Of a DNA stretch of 64,000 nucleotides, positions 9,465 to 19,585 are shown in pieces. Both the position numbers and the translations under genes were made by a program. The stretch is taken from assembly GCF_001267535.1 (NCBI RefSeq), contig NZ_JRXE01000019.1:40745-104744 (forward strand). The letters run 5' to 3'. The stretch's first letter is position 1; each line of letters starts with the position of its first letter. The notes under the pieces were generated by a model that was given only the letters and a program-made list of their open reading frames with translations, was not told the DNA's origin and ran no database searches. The stretch comes from Winslowiella iniecta (GTDB taxonomy: Bacteria; Pseudomonadota; Gammaproteobacteria; Enterobacterales; Enterobacteriaceae).

Positions 9465-11375
9465 GTGGCGGACGATTTTGCAGCAGACGGCGCACTGGCG
9501 CGGGAAATTCCCGGTTTTAAACCGCGTGAAGCGCAGCGTCAGATGGCTGAGGCGGTCAGTAAGGCGATTGAAAACCGCAGCGAGCTGGTGGTCGAAGCCG
9601 GTACAGGTACAGGTAAAACCTTCGCTTATTTAGCCCCGGCACTGCGCGCCGGTAAAAAAGTGATCGTCTCCACCGGCTCCAAAGCCTTGCAGGATCAGCT
9701 GTACAGCCGGGATTTACCGACCGTGGCGCGGGCGCTGAAATTTAAAGGCAGCCTCGCGCTGCTGAAAGGCCGCTCCAACTATCTCTGTCTTGAACGTCTT
9801 GAGCAGCAGTCAATGGCCGGCGGCGAGCTGGCGGTGCAGGCGATGAGCGATCTGGTTCATCTGCGCGGCTGGTCGAACGAAACCGTCGACGGTGATATCA
9901 GTACCTGCGGCGGTGTGGCGGAAGACAGCACCATCTGGCCGCTGGTGACCAGCACCAACGATAACTGCCTCGGCAGTGACTGCCCGCTGTATAAAGATTG
10001 TTTCGTGGTGAAAGCGCGCCGCCGCGCCATGGACGCCGACGTGGTGGTGGTGAATCATCACCTGTTTCTCGCCGATATGGTGGTAAAGGAGAGCGGTTTC
10101 GCCGAGCTGATCCCCGAAGCCGACGTAATGATCTTCGATGAAGCGCATCAGGTGCCGGATATTGCCAGCCAGTATTTTGGTCAGCAGCTCTCCAGTCGTC
10201 AGCTGATCGATCTGGCGAAAGATATTACGATTGCCTACCGCACCGAAATCCGCGATGCCCAGCAGTTGCAGAAATCTGCCGATCGACTGGCGCAGTGCGC
10301 GCAGGATTTCCGGCTGGCGCTTGGCGACCCGGGTTTCCGCGGTAATTTACGTGAGCTGTTAAGTGACACGCATATCCAGCGTGCGCTGACGTTACTCGAT
10401 GACGCGCTGGAACTCTGTTACGACGTGGCGAAAATGTCGCTTGGGCGCTCGGCACTGCTGGATGCCGCTTTTGAGCGCGCGGCGCTGTACCGCAACCGCC
10501 TGAAGCGGCTGAAAGATGTGTCACAACCGGGCTTCAGCTACTGGTATGAGTGTAACTCGCGTCACTTTGTGCTGGCGCTGACGCCGCTGTCGGTCTCCGA
10601 ACGCTTCCGTGAAGTGATGGATGAGCGCCCGGCGGCATGGATTTTCACCTCAGCGACGCTGTCGGTTAATGAGCAGATGAGTCATTTCGTTGAGCGACTC
10701 GGCGTGACCGGCGCTGACTCAATGATTCTTTCCAGCCCGTTTGATTACGCCAGCCAGGCGTTGCTGTGCGTGCCGCGTAATTTGCCGTCGCCGAATCAGC
10801 CTGACGGTGCGCGCCAGCTGGCCCGCATGCTGCTGCCGCTGATTGAGGCCAATAATGGCCGCTGCTTCTTTCTCTGTACCTCGCATAAAATGATGCGTGA
10901 GCTGGCAGAACAGTTTCGTGCGCTGCTGACCCTGCCGGTGTTGTTGCAGGGCGAAACCAGTAAAGGCCAGTTGCTGAAACAGTTTGTCGCGGCCGGTAAT
11001 GCGTTGCTGGTTGCTACCAGCAGTTTCTGGGAAGGGGTGGATGTACGCGGCGATGCGCTGTCGCTGGTGATTATCGATAAGCTGCCGTTTACCTCGCCGG
11101 ACGATCCTCTGTTAAAGGCGCGCATGGAAGACTGCAAAGTGCGCGGCGGCGAACCGTTTGATGATGTGCAACTGCCGGATGCGGTGATTACCCTGAAACA
11201 AGGGGTGGGGCGTTTGATCCGCGACGTTGACGATCGGGGCGTGCTGGTGATTTGTGATAACCGGCTGGTGATGCGTCCGTATGGCGCGGTTTTCCTTAAC
11301 AGCCTGCCGCCGACGCCGCGTACCCGCGATATCCAGCAGGCGGTTGATTTCCTTACCTCTGCGTCAGCGCAGTAA
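9465..11375 (+). CDS. yoaA: ATP-dependent DNA helicase YoaA (XPD/DinG-like)
   Basis: Superfamily 2 iron-sulfur helicase of 636 residues, the E. coli length. E. coli YoaA works with HolC in DNA damage tolerance. Walker A is EAGTGTGKT; the DEAH box is IFDEAHQ. Candidate cluster cysteines are C108 (approximate) in NYLCLERLEQQ, C146 in DISTCGG, and those in NDNCLGSDCPLYKDC. Motif VI is QGVGRLIRD near residue 570. The start is GTG at 9465 with GAGAGG; the ATG at 9463 is out of frame. Confidence 0.95.
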   Translation: MADDFAADGALAREIPGFKPREAQRQMAEAVSKAIENRSELVVEAGTGTGKTFAYLAPALRAGKKVIVSTGSKALQDQLYSRDLPTVARALKFKGSLALLKGRSNYLCLERLEQQSMAGGELAVQAMSDLVHLRGWSNETVDGDISTCGGVAEDSTIWPLVTSTNDNCLGSDCPLYKDCFVVKARRRAMDADVVVVNHHLFLADMVVKESGFAELIPEADVMIFDEAHQVPDIASQYFGQQLSSRQLIDLAKDITIAYRTEIRDAQQLQKSADRLAQCAQDFRLALGDPGFRGNLRELLSDTHIQRALTLLDDALELCYDVAKMSLGRSALLDAAFERAALYRNRLKRLKDVSQPGFSYWYECNSRHFVLALTPLSVSERFREVMDERPAAWIFTSATLSVNEQMSHFVERLGVTGADSMILSSPFDYASQALLCVPRNLPSPNQPDGARQLARMLLPLIEANNGRCFFLCTSHKMMRELAEQFRALLTLPVLLQGETSKGQLLKQFVAAGNALLVATSSFWEGVDVRGDALSLVIIDKLPFTSPDDPLLKARMEDCKVRGGEPFDDVQLPDAVITLKQGVGRLIRDVDDRGVLVICDNRLVMRPYGAVFLNSLPPTPRTRDIQQAVDFLTSASAQ

Positions 11376-11432
11376 TTCGCGGCACCTTGTGCTAAGATGC
11401 CGCCGAAAATTTTTATCCCGCCTGAGGTTGTT

Positions 11433-12134
11433 ATGTCCACGCGAATTTTAGCCATTGATACCGCGACTGAAGCTTGTTCAGTGGCGCTGTTAAATGATGA
11501 AAGCATTGATGCGCTGTTTGAACTCTGTCCGCGTGAGCATACGCAACGCATTCTGCCGATGGTGCAGCAGGTGCTGGCAAATAATCAGCTAAACTTAAAT
11601 CAGCTGGATGCGCTGGCTTTTGGCCGTGGGCCAGGCAGTTTTACCGGCGTGCGTATCGGCATTGGCATCGCGCAGGGGCTGGGGCTGGGCGCGGATTTGC
11701 CGCTGATTGGCGTGTCAACGCTGGCGACCATGGCGCAGGGCGCCTGGCGTCAGACCGGTGCCACCCGGGTGCTGGCGGCAATTGACGCGCGGATGGGCGA
11801 AGTCTACTGGGCAGAGTACCAGCGCGATGAGCAAGGTAACTGGCTGGGTGAAAGCAGTGAAGCGGTACTGAAGCCGGATGCGGCAATGGCGCGGATGGCA
11901 CAGCTGGATGGCGAGTGGGCGACGGTTGGCACCGGCTGGAAAGCCTGGCCGGAGCTGGCCGAGCAGAGTCCGTTGCAGTTAACCGCCACCGCCGTTGAAC
12001 TGCCCGCCGCAGAAGATATGTTACCACTGGCGGTGCTGGCGCTGGCCACGGGTCACACCGTCGCCGCAGAGCATGCTGAGCCAACCTATTTGCGTAATGA
12101 AGTGACCTGGAAAAAATTGCCCGGACGTCAGTAA
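11433..12134 (+). CDS. tsaB: tRNA threonylcarbamoyladenosine biosynthesis protein TsaB
   Basis: Partner of TsaD and TsaE in forming t6A37 of ANN-decoding tRNAs. 233 residues from MSTRILAID (E. coli 231). ASKHA-type fold: [15 protein letters not shown] at the N-terminus and [19 protein letters not shown] near residue 70, both conserved in the family. The start was chosen at 11433 because homology begins there and GAGG precedes it; an upstream in-frame ATG adds 12 unconserved residues. Lies 57 bp after yoaA. Confidence 0.95.
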   Translation: MSTRILAIDTATEACSVALLNDESIDALFELCPREHTQRILPMVQQVLANNQLNLNQLDALAFGRGPGSFTGVRIGIGIAQGLGLGADLPLIGVSTLATMAQGAWRQTGATRVLAAIDARMGEVYWAEYQRDEQGNWLGESSEAVLKPDAAMARMAQLDGEWATVGTGWKAWPELAEQSPLQLTATAVELPAAEDMLPLAVLALATGHTVAAEHAEPTYLRNEVTWKKLPGRQ

Positions 12135-12190
12135 CCGGCAACTTTTTAGCTGCCTGAGAGTCTAAAAAAACAGTACAGGGAGAGATCATA

Positions 12191-12787
12191 ATGCGTAAAC
12201 GTTTTATTGGCCCGGCCGGTGCGTTATTACTGGCAACTGTTTTACTTTCAGGCTGTGTTTCCGTTCCCGATTCGGTGAAAGGCAGCTCGGCCGCTCCACA
12301 GCAAGATTTACTGCGGGTTATGAATGCACCGCAGTTGTATGTCGGTCAGGAAGCGCGCTTTGGCGGTAAAGTGGTCAACGTCACCAATCTTACTGGCCGC
12401 ACGCGTTTAGAGATTGCCACTCAGCGACTGGATGACAGCGCACGGCCGATTCTCGGTTCGGCTTCTGTCGGGCGAATTTTCGCCGATGTGAACAGCTTCA
12501 TCGATCCGGTTGATGTAAAAAATCAGATGGTGACGGTGGTCGGGCCAATTAAGGGCACCGAAAAAGGTGAAATTGGTAAGGCAGCCTACAATTTTGTCGT
12601 GGTGAATGTGACCGGCTATCAGCGCTGGCATTTGACACAACAGGTTATGGTTCCGCCGCAGCCGATTGATCCGTGGATTTGGTATGGTCCACCGCGGGGT
12701 CGTCATGGCGGCTACTGGGGGCCAGGCCCGTGGGGCGGTTACTACAATCCCGCACCGGCGCAGGTTCAGACTATTTTGACCGAGTAA
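12191..12787 (+). CDS. yeaY: Slp-family outer membrane lipoprotein YeaY
   Basis: 198 residues (E. coli 193). Lipoprotein signal with the lipobox LLSGC, cysteine 22. Mature region contains [26 protein letters not shown] in two conserved stretches, and [16 protein letters not shown] near residue 150, then a Gly/Trp/Tyr-rich tail ([13 protein letters not shown]). Related to starvation lipoprotein Slp; precise role unknown. GGGAGAGATCATA precedes the ATG. A terminator follows. Confidence 0.93.
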   Translation: MRKRFIGPAGALLLATVLLSGCVSVPDSVKGSSAAPQQDLLRVMNAPQLYVGQEARFGGKVVNVTNLTGRTRLEIATQRLDDSARPILGSASVGRIFADVNSFIDPVDVKNQMVTVVGPIKGTEKGEIGKAAYNFVVVNVTGYQRWHLTQQVMVPPQPIDPWIWYGPPRGRHGGYWGPGPWGGYYNPAPAQVQTILTE

Positions 12788-12821
12788 AACCCGCAGTAAC
12801 ATCGTGTTAAAACATTTTGCG

Positions 12822-12855
12822 GCCCGGTCGCGACATCATGCGACCGGGCTTTTTT
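12822..12855 (+). terminator. Terminator after yeaY
   Basis: GCCCGGTCG (12822-12830) pairs with CGACCGGGC (12841-12849), followed by a run of T residues. Classical intrinsic terminator. Confidence 0.9.
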
Positions 12856-12922
12856 ATTTAATTTCTCAGGGAGTGAGAAATTTAGTGATGTGCTTCGCAA
12901 CCTCGTCACAGAGAGATCTGCA

Positions 12923-12939
12923 AACTGGTACGCTGAGTT
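12923..12939 (+). promoter_or_regulatory. FadR operator in front of fadD
   Basis: AACTGGTACGCTGAGTT fits the FadR consensus AACTGGTCNGACNAGTT and closely resembles the known E. coli fadD operator. It lies 71 bp before the TTG start. FadR represses fadD and is released by long-chain acyl-CoA; fadR itself is at 23214. A separate 8-bp inverted repeat AATTTCTC/GAGAAATT lies just upstream (12860-12882). Confidence 0.8.
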
Positions 12940-13009
12940 AAAATATTGTTAACAAGGCGTGCTGGCAGAGGCTGCGATGACAACAAATTATAATTTCCGA
13001 GGTGAATCC

Positions 13010-14695
13010 TTGAAAAAGGTTTGGCTTAACCGTTATCCGGCTGATGTTCCGGCTGAAATTAATTCTGAGCGCTATACGTCACTTATCGACCTGTTTGAGC
13101 AGGCAGCAAAACGTTATGCCGACCAGCCCGCTTTTATCAATATGGGGCAGGCGATGACTTTCCGTAAGCTGGAGGAGCGCAGTCGCGCCTTTGCCGCCTA
13201 TTTACAGGAAGGGCTGGGGCTGAAAAAGGGCGACCGGGTGGCACTGATGATGCCAAACCTGTTGCAGTATCCAATCGCGCTGTTTGGTGTGCTGCGCGCC
13301 GGGATGATCGTGGTTAACGTCAACCCGCTGTACACCCCGCGTGAACTGGAACATCAGCTGAATGACAGCGGCGCCAGCGCGATTGTGCTGGTCTCCAACT
13401 TTGCGCATACGCTGGAAAAAGTGGTCGACCGGACTCAGGTTAAGCACGTTATCCTCACCCGACTGGGCGATCAGCTCTCCCCGGCGAAAGCCACGCTGGT
13501 CAACTTTGTCGTCAAATATATCAAGCGGCTGGTGCCGAAATATAACCTGCCAAACGCCATCTCGTTCCGCAGCGCCATGCACCAGGGCTACCGCCTGCAA
13601 TATGTTAAGCCGGACATCATTAATGACGATCTGGCGTTTCTGCAATATACCGGCGGAACCACCGGCGTTGCAAAAGGCGCGATGCTGACCCACCGCAATA
13701 TGCAGGCCAATCTTGAGCAGACCAAAGCCACTTATGGTTCGTTATTACAGGATGGTAACGAAACCGTGGTGACCGCACTGCCGCTGTATCATATCTTTGC
13801 GCTGACGGTGAACTGTCTGCTGTTTATTGAGCTGGGCGGCTGTAATCTGTTAATTACCAACCCGCGCGATATTCCGGGCCTGGTAAAAGAGCTGGGCAAA
13901 TATCCGTTTACCGCCATTACCGGCGTGAATACGCTGTTTAATGCGCTGCTGAATGACAAAGATTTCCAGCAGCTGGATTTCTCCTCACTGCGCCTGTCGG
14001 CCGGTGGCGGCATGGCGGTGCAGAAGGCGGTGGCCGAGCGCTGGGAAAAGCTCACCGGACACTATTTGCTGGAAGGCTACGGGCTGACCGAGTGCTCGCC
14101 GCTGGTGTCGGTTAACCCTTACGATATCACCTGTCATAATGGCAGCATTGGTTTACCGGTGCCTTCCACCGATATCAAACTGGTGGATGACGAAGGCAAT
14201 GAAGTGGCAGAGGGTGAACCGGGTGAGCTGTGTATTAAAGGGCCACAGGTGATGCTCGGCTACTGGCAGCATCCCAAAGCCACCGATGAAGTGTTAAAAA
14301 ATGGATGGCTTCGCAGCGGCGATATTGTTACCGTTGATCATGAAGGCTTCCTGCGGATTGTCGATCGCAAAAAGGATATGATTCTGGTTTCCGGATTTAA
14401 CGTCTATCCGAATGAGATCGAAGATGTTCTGATGCAACATCCGAAAGTGCGCGAAGCAGCAGCCATCGGTGTGCCAAGCGATCTGTCTGGCGAAGCAGTG
14501 AAAATCTGCGTGGTGAAGAAGGATGATTCACTGAGCAAAGACGAGCTGATCGAGCACTGTCGCCGCAATTTAACCGGCTATAAAGTGCCGAAAATTGTCG
14601 AGTTTCGTGACGAATTACCGAAAAGCAATGTCGGTAAAATTCTGCGGCGTGAGCTGCGTGACGAAGCGATAAAAGCGGCAAAACAGAGTCAGTAG
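13010..14695 (+). CDS. fadD: Long-chain acyl-CoA synthetase
   Basis: Activates long-chain fatty acids to acyl-CoA with ATP at the inner membrane, coupling uptake to beta-oxidation. 561 residues, the E. coli length. ATP/AMP-binding motif [14 protein letters not shown] near residue 215, then EGYGLTE and the FACS signature region [20 protein letters not shown] with DRKKDMI. The start is taken as TTG at 13010 ([14 protein letters not shown]), with GAGGTGA upstream. E. coli FadD also starts with UUG at this point; an upstream ATG in frame would add 17 unconserved residues. Under a FadR operator. Confidence 0.95.
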   Translation: MKKVWLNRYPADVPAEINSERYTSLIDLFEQAAKRYADQPAFINMGQAMTFRKLEERSRAFAAYLQEGLGLKKGDRVALMMPNLLQYPIALFGVLRAGMIVVNVNPLYTPRELEHQLNDSGASAIVLVSNFAHTLEKVVDRTQVKHVILTRLGDQLSPAKATLVNFVVKYIKRLVPKYNLPNAISFRSAMHQGYRLQYVKPDIINDDLAFLQYTGGTTGVAKGAMLTHRNMQANLEQTKATYGSLLQDGNETVVTALPLYHIFALTVNCLLFIELGGCNLLITNPRDIPGLVKELGKYPFTAITGVNTLFNALLNDKDFQQLDFSSLRLSAGGGMAVQKAVAERWEKLTGHYLLEGYGLTECSPLVSVNPYDITCHNGSIGLPVPSTDIKLVDDEGNEVAEGEPGELCIKGPQVMLGYWQHPKATDEVLKNGWLRSGDIVTVDHEGFLRIVDRKKDMILVSGFNVYPNEIEDVLMQHPKVREAAAIGVPSDLSGEAVKICVVKKDDSLSKDELIEHCRRNLTGYKVPKIVEFRDELPKSNVGKILRRELRDEAIKAAKQSQ

Positions 14696-14724
14696 CTGAA
14701 AAGAAGCTGCGAAAAGTTTAAAAA

Positions 14725-14748
14725 AACGCCGGAAACCCCGGCGTTTTT
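14725..14748 (+). terminator. Terminator after fadD
   Basis: AACGCCGG (14725-14732) pairs with CCGGCGTT (14738-14745) and runs into five T residues. It lies 30 bp behind the fadD stop. Confidence 0.88.
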
Positions 14749-14809
14749 ATTGATATCAACACCTGACTGCTGTCTGTTCTCAGTTTGCAGGCGGCGAGAG
14801 ATAAACACT

Positions 14810-15931
14810 TTGAATTACTCATTAATTACCACCAATGACGCGCTGGCCGAGGTATGTCAGGCGGCACGTCAGTTCCCGGCACTGGCGCTGGATACCGAAT
14901 TTGTTCGCACCCGCACCTACTACCCACGTTTAGGCCTGATCCAGCTGTATGATGGTGAACGTCTGTCGTTAATCGATCCGCTGACTATCACCGACTGGAC
15001 GCCGTTTGAAGCGCTGCTTAGCGACCCGCAGGTGATCAAGTTCCTGCACGCCGGTAGTGAAGATCTGGAAGTGTTTCTCAATGAATTCGGTGTGATGCCG
15101 CAACCGATGATTGATACGCAAATTCTGGCGGCGTTTAGCGGGCGTCCGCTTTCTTGCGGCTTTGCCACTATTGTTGAATCCTTTACCGGCATTGCGCTGG
15201 ACAAAAGCGAGTCACGAACCGACTGGATTGCCCGTCCACTGACCGATCGCCAGTGTGAATATGCCGCCGCCGATGTGTTTTATCTGCTGCCGATCGCTCA
15301 CAAGCTGGTGGCCGAGACCGAAGCCGCAGGGCAGATGGCGGCTGCACTCAGTGAATGTCAGCTGCTGTGCCAGCGCCGTAGCGATATTCTGCTGCCGGAA
15401 GATGCATGGCGTGATATCAGCAATGCCTGGCAGTTGCGTCCACGCCAGCTGGCGGCGCTGCGACTGATGGCGGCCTGGCGTCTGGATCTGGCGCGCGAGA
15501 AAGATATGGCGGTTAACTTTGTGGTGCGCGAAGAGAATTTATGGAAAGTGGCGCGCTATATGCCGGGTTCACTGGGTGAGCTGGATCATCTTGGCCTGAA
15601 TGGCCATGAAATCCGCTTCCACGGTAAAACGCTGGTGGGGTTTGTTGAGCAAGCCAATGCGCTGCCCGAAGAACAGCTGCCGGAGCCGTTGAGCAATATT
15701 ATTGAGCACCCGGAGTATAAAAGAGCATTTAAGGCCCTGAAAGCACTGGTGCAGGAAGTGAGTGAAAGCTCGGGTCTGAGTCAGGAACTACTGGCATCAC
15801 GTCGCCAGATCAATCAGTTACTTAGCTGGCACTGGCGCATCAAACCGCGTGAGCGTTTACCAGAACTGCTGGCCGGCTGGCGTGGCGAGCTGATGGAAAA
15901 AGGCATAAACGAGATACTGGCGCAGTATTAA
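14810..15931 (+). CDS. rnd: Ribonuclease D
   Basis: 3'-5' exoribonuclease that trims tRNA precursors and other small RNAs. 373 residues (E. coli 375). DEDD exonuclease: ALDTEFVRTRTYY (D and E), LHAGSEDLEVF, DTQILAAF, and YAAADVFYLLP near residue 155. Two HRDC-like regions follow (about 210-290 and 300-373). The start is taken as TTG at 14810 (LNYSLITTNDAL), where E. coli rnd also begins with UUG; upstream codons are unconserved. E. coli rnd translation is reported to need a U-rich stretch ahead of the start; here the nearest one is the fadD terminator. Confidence 0.93.
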   Translation: MNYSLITTNDALAEVCQAARQFPALALDTEFVRTRTYYPRLGLIQLYDGERLSLIDPLTITDWTPFEALLSDPQVIKFLHAGSEDLEVFLNEFGVMPQPMIDTQILAAFSGRPLSCGFATIVESFTGIALDKSESRTDWIARPLTDRQCEYAAADVFYLLPIAHKLVAETEAAGQMAAALSECQLLCQRRSDILLPEDAWRDISNAWQLRPRQLAALRLMAAWRLDLAREKDMAVNFVVREENLWKVARYMPGSLGELDHLGLNGHEIRFHGKTLVGFVEQANALPEEQLPEPLSNIIEHPEYKRAFKALKALVQEVSESSGLSQELLASRRQINQLLSWHWRIKPRERLPELLAGWRGELMEKGINEILAQY

Positions 15932-15949
15932 TTCGCCATGATACAAACG

Positions 15950-15975
15950 TTTCCCCTGCAACAGCGCAGGGGAAA
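15950..15975. terminator. Bidirectional terminator between rnd and minE
   Basis: TTTCCCCTGC (15950-15959) pairs with GCAGGGGAAA (15966-15975), a 10-bp stem with A/T-rich ends on both sides, between two convergent genes. Confidence 0.8.
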
Positions 15976-15993
15976 TTTAATCGTAATGAAGAA

Positions 15994-16263
15994 TCATTTC
16001 GTGGTTTCTTCCACTTCTGGCAGCGTAACGTTCAGCTCCAGAATCGAAATGTCATCTCCTTTTTGATCCAGCTGCACGGTCACCATCTCGGGATCTATTT
16101 TTACGTACTTACAAATCACTTCCAGGATGTCGCGCTTCAACTGCGGAAGATAGTGGGGCTCGCTATCGCCCCTCCTGCGTTCCGCCACGATGATTTGCAG
16201 CCGTTCCTTGGCTATATTAGCTGTGCTCTTTTTACGGGATAAAAAGAAATCGAGTAAGGCCAT
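15994..16263 (-). CDS. minE: Cell division topological specificity factor MinE
   Basis: 89 residues (E. coli 88). Stimulates the MinD ATPase and drives pole-to-pole oscillation that places the Z ring at midcell. N-terminal [20 protein letters not shown] includes the membrane-targeting and anti-MinCD helix region; the C-terminal topological domain contains [17 protein letters not shown]. Starts 3 bp after the minD stop, so the two are probably coupled. Confidence 0.97.
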   Translation of the reverse strand: MALLDFFLSRKKSTANIAKERLQIIVAERRRGDSEPHYLPQLKRDILEVICKYVKIDPEMVTVQLDQKGDDISILELNVTLPEVEETTK

Positions 16264-16266
16264 GGT

Positions 16267-17079
16267 TTATCCCCCGAACAGGCGTTTCAGGAAACCCTTC
16301 TTCTCTTCTTCAATGAAGCGGAAGGGACGTTCTTCGCCGAGTAAACGATCAACAGTGTCAGCGTAGGCTTTGCCAGCATCGGACTCGCTATCAAGAATGA
16401 CCGGCTCGCCCTGGTTGGACGCACGCAGTACAGACTGATCTTCCGGGATCACGCCAGCCAGTGGAATGCGCAGGATTTCCAGCACATCTTCCATGCTCAG
16501 CATGTCGCCACGGTTAACGCGGCCCGGGTTATAACGGGTTAACAGCAGGTGTTCTTTGATCGGATCCTGACCATTTTCCGCACGACGTGATTTCGAGGCG
16601 ATAATCCCCAAAATACGGTCGGAGTCACGTACCGAAGAGACTTCCGGGTTAGTGGTAATGATCGCTTCGTCAGCAAAGTACAGCGCCATCAGTGCACCGG
16701 TTTCGATACCTGCCGGTGAATCACAGACCACAAAATCAAACTCCATCGTGCCTAAATCATTCAGCACTTTTTCCACGCCTTCGCGCGTCAGAGCATCTTT
16801 ATCACGGGTCTGAGAAGCCGGAAGAATAAATAAGTTTTCGGTGCGTTTATCTTTGATCAGCGCCTGATTCAGCGTGGCATCACCCTGAATCACGTTAACG
16901 AAGTCATATACCACACGGCGTTCGCAACCCATAATCAGGTCAAGGTTACGCAGACCGATATCGAAATCGATCACTACCGTTTTTTTGCCTTTCTGCGCCA
17001 GGCCAGTAGCGATGGCCGCGCTTGACGTGGTCTTACCAACGCCCCCTTTACCCGATGTAACTACAATAATGCGTGCCAT
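16267..17079 (-). CDS. minD: Septum site-determining ATPase MinD
   Basis: 270 residues, the E. coli length. Deviant Walker A SGKGGVGKTT (about 9-18), DFDIGLRNLD (40-49), FVVCDSPAGIE, and the C-terminal amphipathic membrane-targeting helix EEEKKGFLKRLFGG. It binds the inner membrane as an ATP dimer, recruits MinC, and is released by MinE. Second gene of minCDE; 120 bp separate it from minC. Confidence 0.98.
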   Translation of the reverse strand: MARIIVVTSGKGGVGKTTSSAAIATGLAQKGKKTVVIDFDIGLRNLDLIMGCERRVVYDFVNVIQGDATLNQALIKDKRTENLFILPASQTRDKDALTREGVEKVLNDLGTMEFDFVVCDSPAGIETGALMALYFADEAIITTNPEVSSVRDSDRILGIIASKSRRAENGQDPIKEHLLLTRYNPGRVNRGDMLSMEDVLEILRIPLAGVIPEDQSVLRASNQGEPVILDSESDAGKAYADTVDRLLGEERPFRFIEEEKKGFLKRLFGG

Positions 17080-17199
17080 ATTGATTTATTCCTTAAAAAA
17101 GGGGCTGTGTCTGTTCCAACAGGCTATTTTACCGGTCATGCAGCGGCAGGCTGATACCTGCCAATAGTGTGTGCAAATGACGCTGTAAAACCAGTCCTG

Positions 17200-17901
17200 C
17201 TAATTCAATGTCTGGATGGTCAACGCGCCATCTTTCAGGCTCAGTCGCGAAGCTTTCCCAAAAAATTCAGCAGGAATCTGGTCCATAATCCAGTATTCAC
17301 CAGCAATCGACACCAATTCAGCTGACAGGTTAGTACAAAAAATCTGGCAATCACGATCGCCACTGGCTCCGGCAAGTGCGCGTCCACGCATCATACCGTA
17401 GATATGAATATTGCCGTCGGCAACCAGTTCAGCACCGGCGCTGACGCTGTTAGTGATAATCAGGTCTGCGTTGCGGGCATAAATCTGCTGGCCGGATCGC
17501 ACCGGCGTATTGACCACGCGCGTTTTCAGCACCAGATTTTCGGCGGGCGTGACCGGCTCAGTTACCGCAGCAGGTTCCGCGGAACGCTTCTGCTCTTTTC
17601 CTTCAGCCAGCACCGGCAGACCCGCACGGGCAATCATTCGTTTCAGGTTTTCATCTTTGCAACCACTGACGCCAACGATTCGTAAACCGGTGGAGATCAC
17701 GGCTTGCTGCATCTGTTTCCAGTTAACATCACCAGACAGGGTCGCGACATTCAGAACCACTGGCGCGTTTTTCAGGAAGGCGGGAGCCTGGTCAATTTTG
17801 TCCTGAAGCGCCTGGCGAACCACCTCGGGTTGAGAGTGGTGTAAATGAACGACAGACAGCGTAAAACTACTGCCTTTTAACTCGATTGGCGTTTGCGACA
17901 T
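17200..17901 (-). CDS. minC: Septum site-determining protein MinC
   Basis: 233 residues (E. coli 231). Inhibits FtsZ polymerisation when recruited by MinD. N-terminal domain about 1-105; a Pro/Ala linker around 110-125; C-terminal beta-helix domain with [38 protein letters not shown] and [20 protein letters not shown]. First gene of the minCDE operon, with an A/T-rich upstream region shared with divergent ycgL. Confidence 0.97.
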   Translation of the reverse strand: MSQTPIELKGSSFTLSVVHLHHSQPEVVRQALQDKIDQAPAFLKNAPVVLNVATLSGDVNWKQMQQAVISTGLRIVGVSGCKDENLKRMIARAGLPVLAEGKEQKRSAEPAAVTEPVTPAENLVLKTRVVNTPVRSGQQIYARNADLIITNSVSAGAELVADGNIHIYGMMRGRALAGASGDRDCQIFCTNLSAELVSIAGEYWIMDQIPAEFFGKASRLSLKDGALTIQTLN

Positions 17902-18061
17902 CTGTGCTGACTCAGTCCTGTTATGTCTGTACCCGACGCAATTAGGCTTAATTTTGCAATCGCTTAATCATGTCGACACATTATTCCGAAGTACTGCAAG
18001 CATGTTATAGTTACTGCTATATTCAGGCAAGTCACCATCCCGGTTAATTCGAGTAAAAAAT

Positions 18062-18331
18062 ATGTTTTGTGTGATCTACAGAAGCCCACAGCGTGACCAG
18101 ACTTATCTTTACGTTGAAAAAAAGGACGATTTCTCTCGCGTTCCTGAAGAACTGCTGAAAGGCTTTGGTAAACCGCAGCTTGCCATGCTGCTGCCGCTTG
18201 ATGGCAGTAAAAAGCTGGTCAATGCGGACCTCGCCAAAGTGAAAGCGGCACTGGAAAAGCAGGGCTATTATTTGCAGCTGCCACCGCCGCCGGAAAGTCT
18301 GCTTAAGATGCATCTGGAAAATAGCAAATAA
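18062..18331 (+). CDS. ycgL: YcgL family protein
   Basis: 89 residues. Matches the YcgL family: [52 protein letters not shown] and [10 protein letters not shown]. Small alpha/beta protein of unknown function, conserved next to minC in E. coli and relatives. The start at 18062 fits where family members align. Confidence 0.93.
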   Translation: MFCVIYRSPQRDQTYLYVEKKDDFSRVPEELLKGFGKPQLAMLLPLDGSKKLVNADLAKVKAALEKQGYYLQLPPPPESLLKMHLENSK

Positions 18332-18427
18332 CGCGAATTAAGAATCATCTGTAAATATCTCCGCCGCATTCGCTACCTGAGGTTAATTATTTGCGGCGGA
18401 TAAACCCGATTAATAAAGGATGCCCGC

Positions 18428-19519
18428 ATGAAGCTGACAGCCCTGAGCGCGCTAACCCTGTCGATTTTCCTCACCGGATGTGCCAGTAAAAACAGTGCCG
18501 CAACCCCGCCCGCCGCACCGCAACCCTCTGCCAGCACCGCGCCCGCCACGCCAGAAGGCGGCTTTCTTAAGCCCGGCAATGGCAAAGCTACCCTGGCCAC
18601 CGAGGGGCGTAATCCCGCAGAGTTTCCTGCTTATGTGGAGCAGCTAAAAGCCAAAGCGCGTGCCGAGGGCATCAGCGACAGCACGCTGCAAAGCGCCTTT
18701 GCCGACATACACTTTGTTGATCGGGTTATTCAGTCCGATCGAAACCAGTTAGAGAAGAAAGTGACGCTGGATGATTATCTTGCGCGCACCCTACCGGCGT
18801 GGAAGATTAAGCAGGCGCAGGAAAATTATCAGCGTTACCAGGCGGATTTAGCGCCAATCAGCAAAAAATATGGCGTGCCAGCCCAATATATTGTGGCGTT
18901 GTGGGCGATGGAGAGCAGCTTTGGCAAAATCCAGGGCAAGGAAGATGTGATTTCCGCTCTGGCGACGCTGGCCTTTGAAGGCCGGCGCGAAGCCTTCTTT
19001 ACCCAAGAGCTGATGGCGGCGCTGAATATCATTCAGCAGCAGCATATCGCTGCCAGCGACATGAAAGGGTCCTGGGCCGGTGCCATGGGGCAGAATCAGT
19101 TTATGCCCAGCTCGTTCCTGCGCTACGGCGCTGACGGCGACGGCGATGGTAAAATCGATATCTGGAATAATACCGACGACGTGTTTGCCTCAACCGCTAA
19201 CTATCTGGCGAAAGAGGGCTGGCGTGCCGGTGAAGGCTGGGGGCGCGAAGTGGTGCTGCCGGTCGATTTCGAGAAACAGCAGGCGGGTATTAAGTCGTCG
19301 CAGGGGAAAAGCGTCGGTGAGTGGCAAAAGCTGGGGGTACGTATGACCAACAGCCTGTCGCTGCCGGACACTGCACAACGCGCCTGGATCATTCTGCCGG
19401 ATGATATGGAAGGGCGGGCGTTTATGGTTTACGACAACTTCCGCACCATTATGCACTGGAATCGCTCTTATTATTTCGCCATCAGCATCGGTAAAATGGC
19501 CGACGCGATCGCAGAGTAA
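18428..19519 (+). CDS. Lytic murein transglycosylase, MltB family lipoprotein
   Basis: 363 residues. Lipoprotein signal ending LTGC (C18), an Ala/Pro-rich linker (about 22-45), then an SLT_2/MltB-type catalytic domain. The catalytic glutamate is E162 in AMESSFG. KGSWAGAMGQNQFMPSSF and DGDGDGKIDIWNNTDDVFAS (an EF-hand-like calcium loop region) are typical of MltB. Expected to cleave peptidoglycan glycan strands to 1,6-anhydromuramoyl products at the outer membrane inner face. It sits between ycgL and ycgM, which are adjacent in E. coli, so it is not called mltB itself. RBS AAAGGA. Confidence 0.9.
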   Translation: MKLTALSALTLSIFLTGCASKNSAATPPAAPQPSASTAPATPEGGFLKPGNGKATLATEGRNPAEFPAYVEQLKAKARAEGISDSTLQSAFADIHFVDRVIQSDRNQLEKKVTLDDYLARTLPAWKIKQAQENYQRYQADLAPISKKYGVPAQYIVALWAMESSFGKIQGKEDVISALATLAFEGRREAFFTQELMAALNIIQQQHIAASDMKGSWAGAMGQNQFMPSSFLRYGADGDGDGKIDIWNNTDDVFASTANYLAKEGWRAGEGWGREVVLPVDFEKQQAGIKSSQGKSVGEWQKLGVRMTNSLSLPDTAQRAWIILPDDMEGRAFMVYDNFRTIMHWNRSYYFAISIGKMADAIAE

Positions 19520-19585
19520 TCTATTACAGGATTGACGCCGGCAGCCGTGCTGGCGTTGCCAATCACTCACAAGCAGGGGAAAAGC

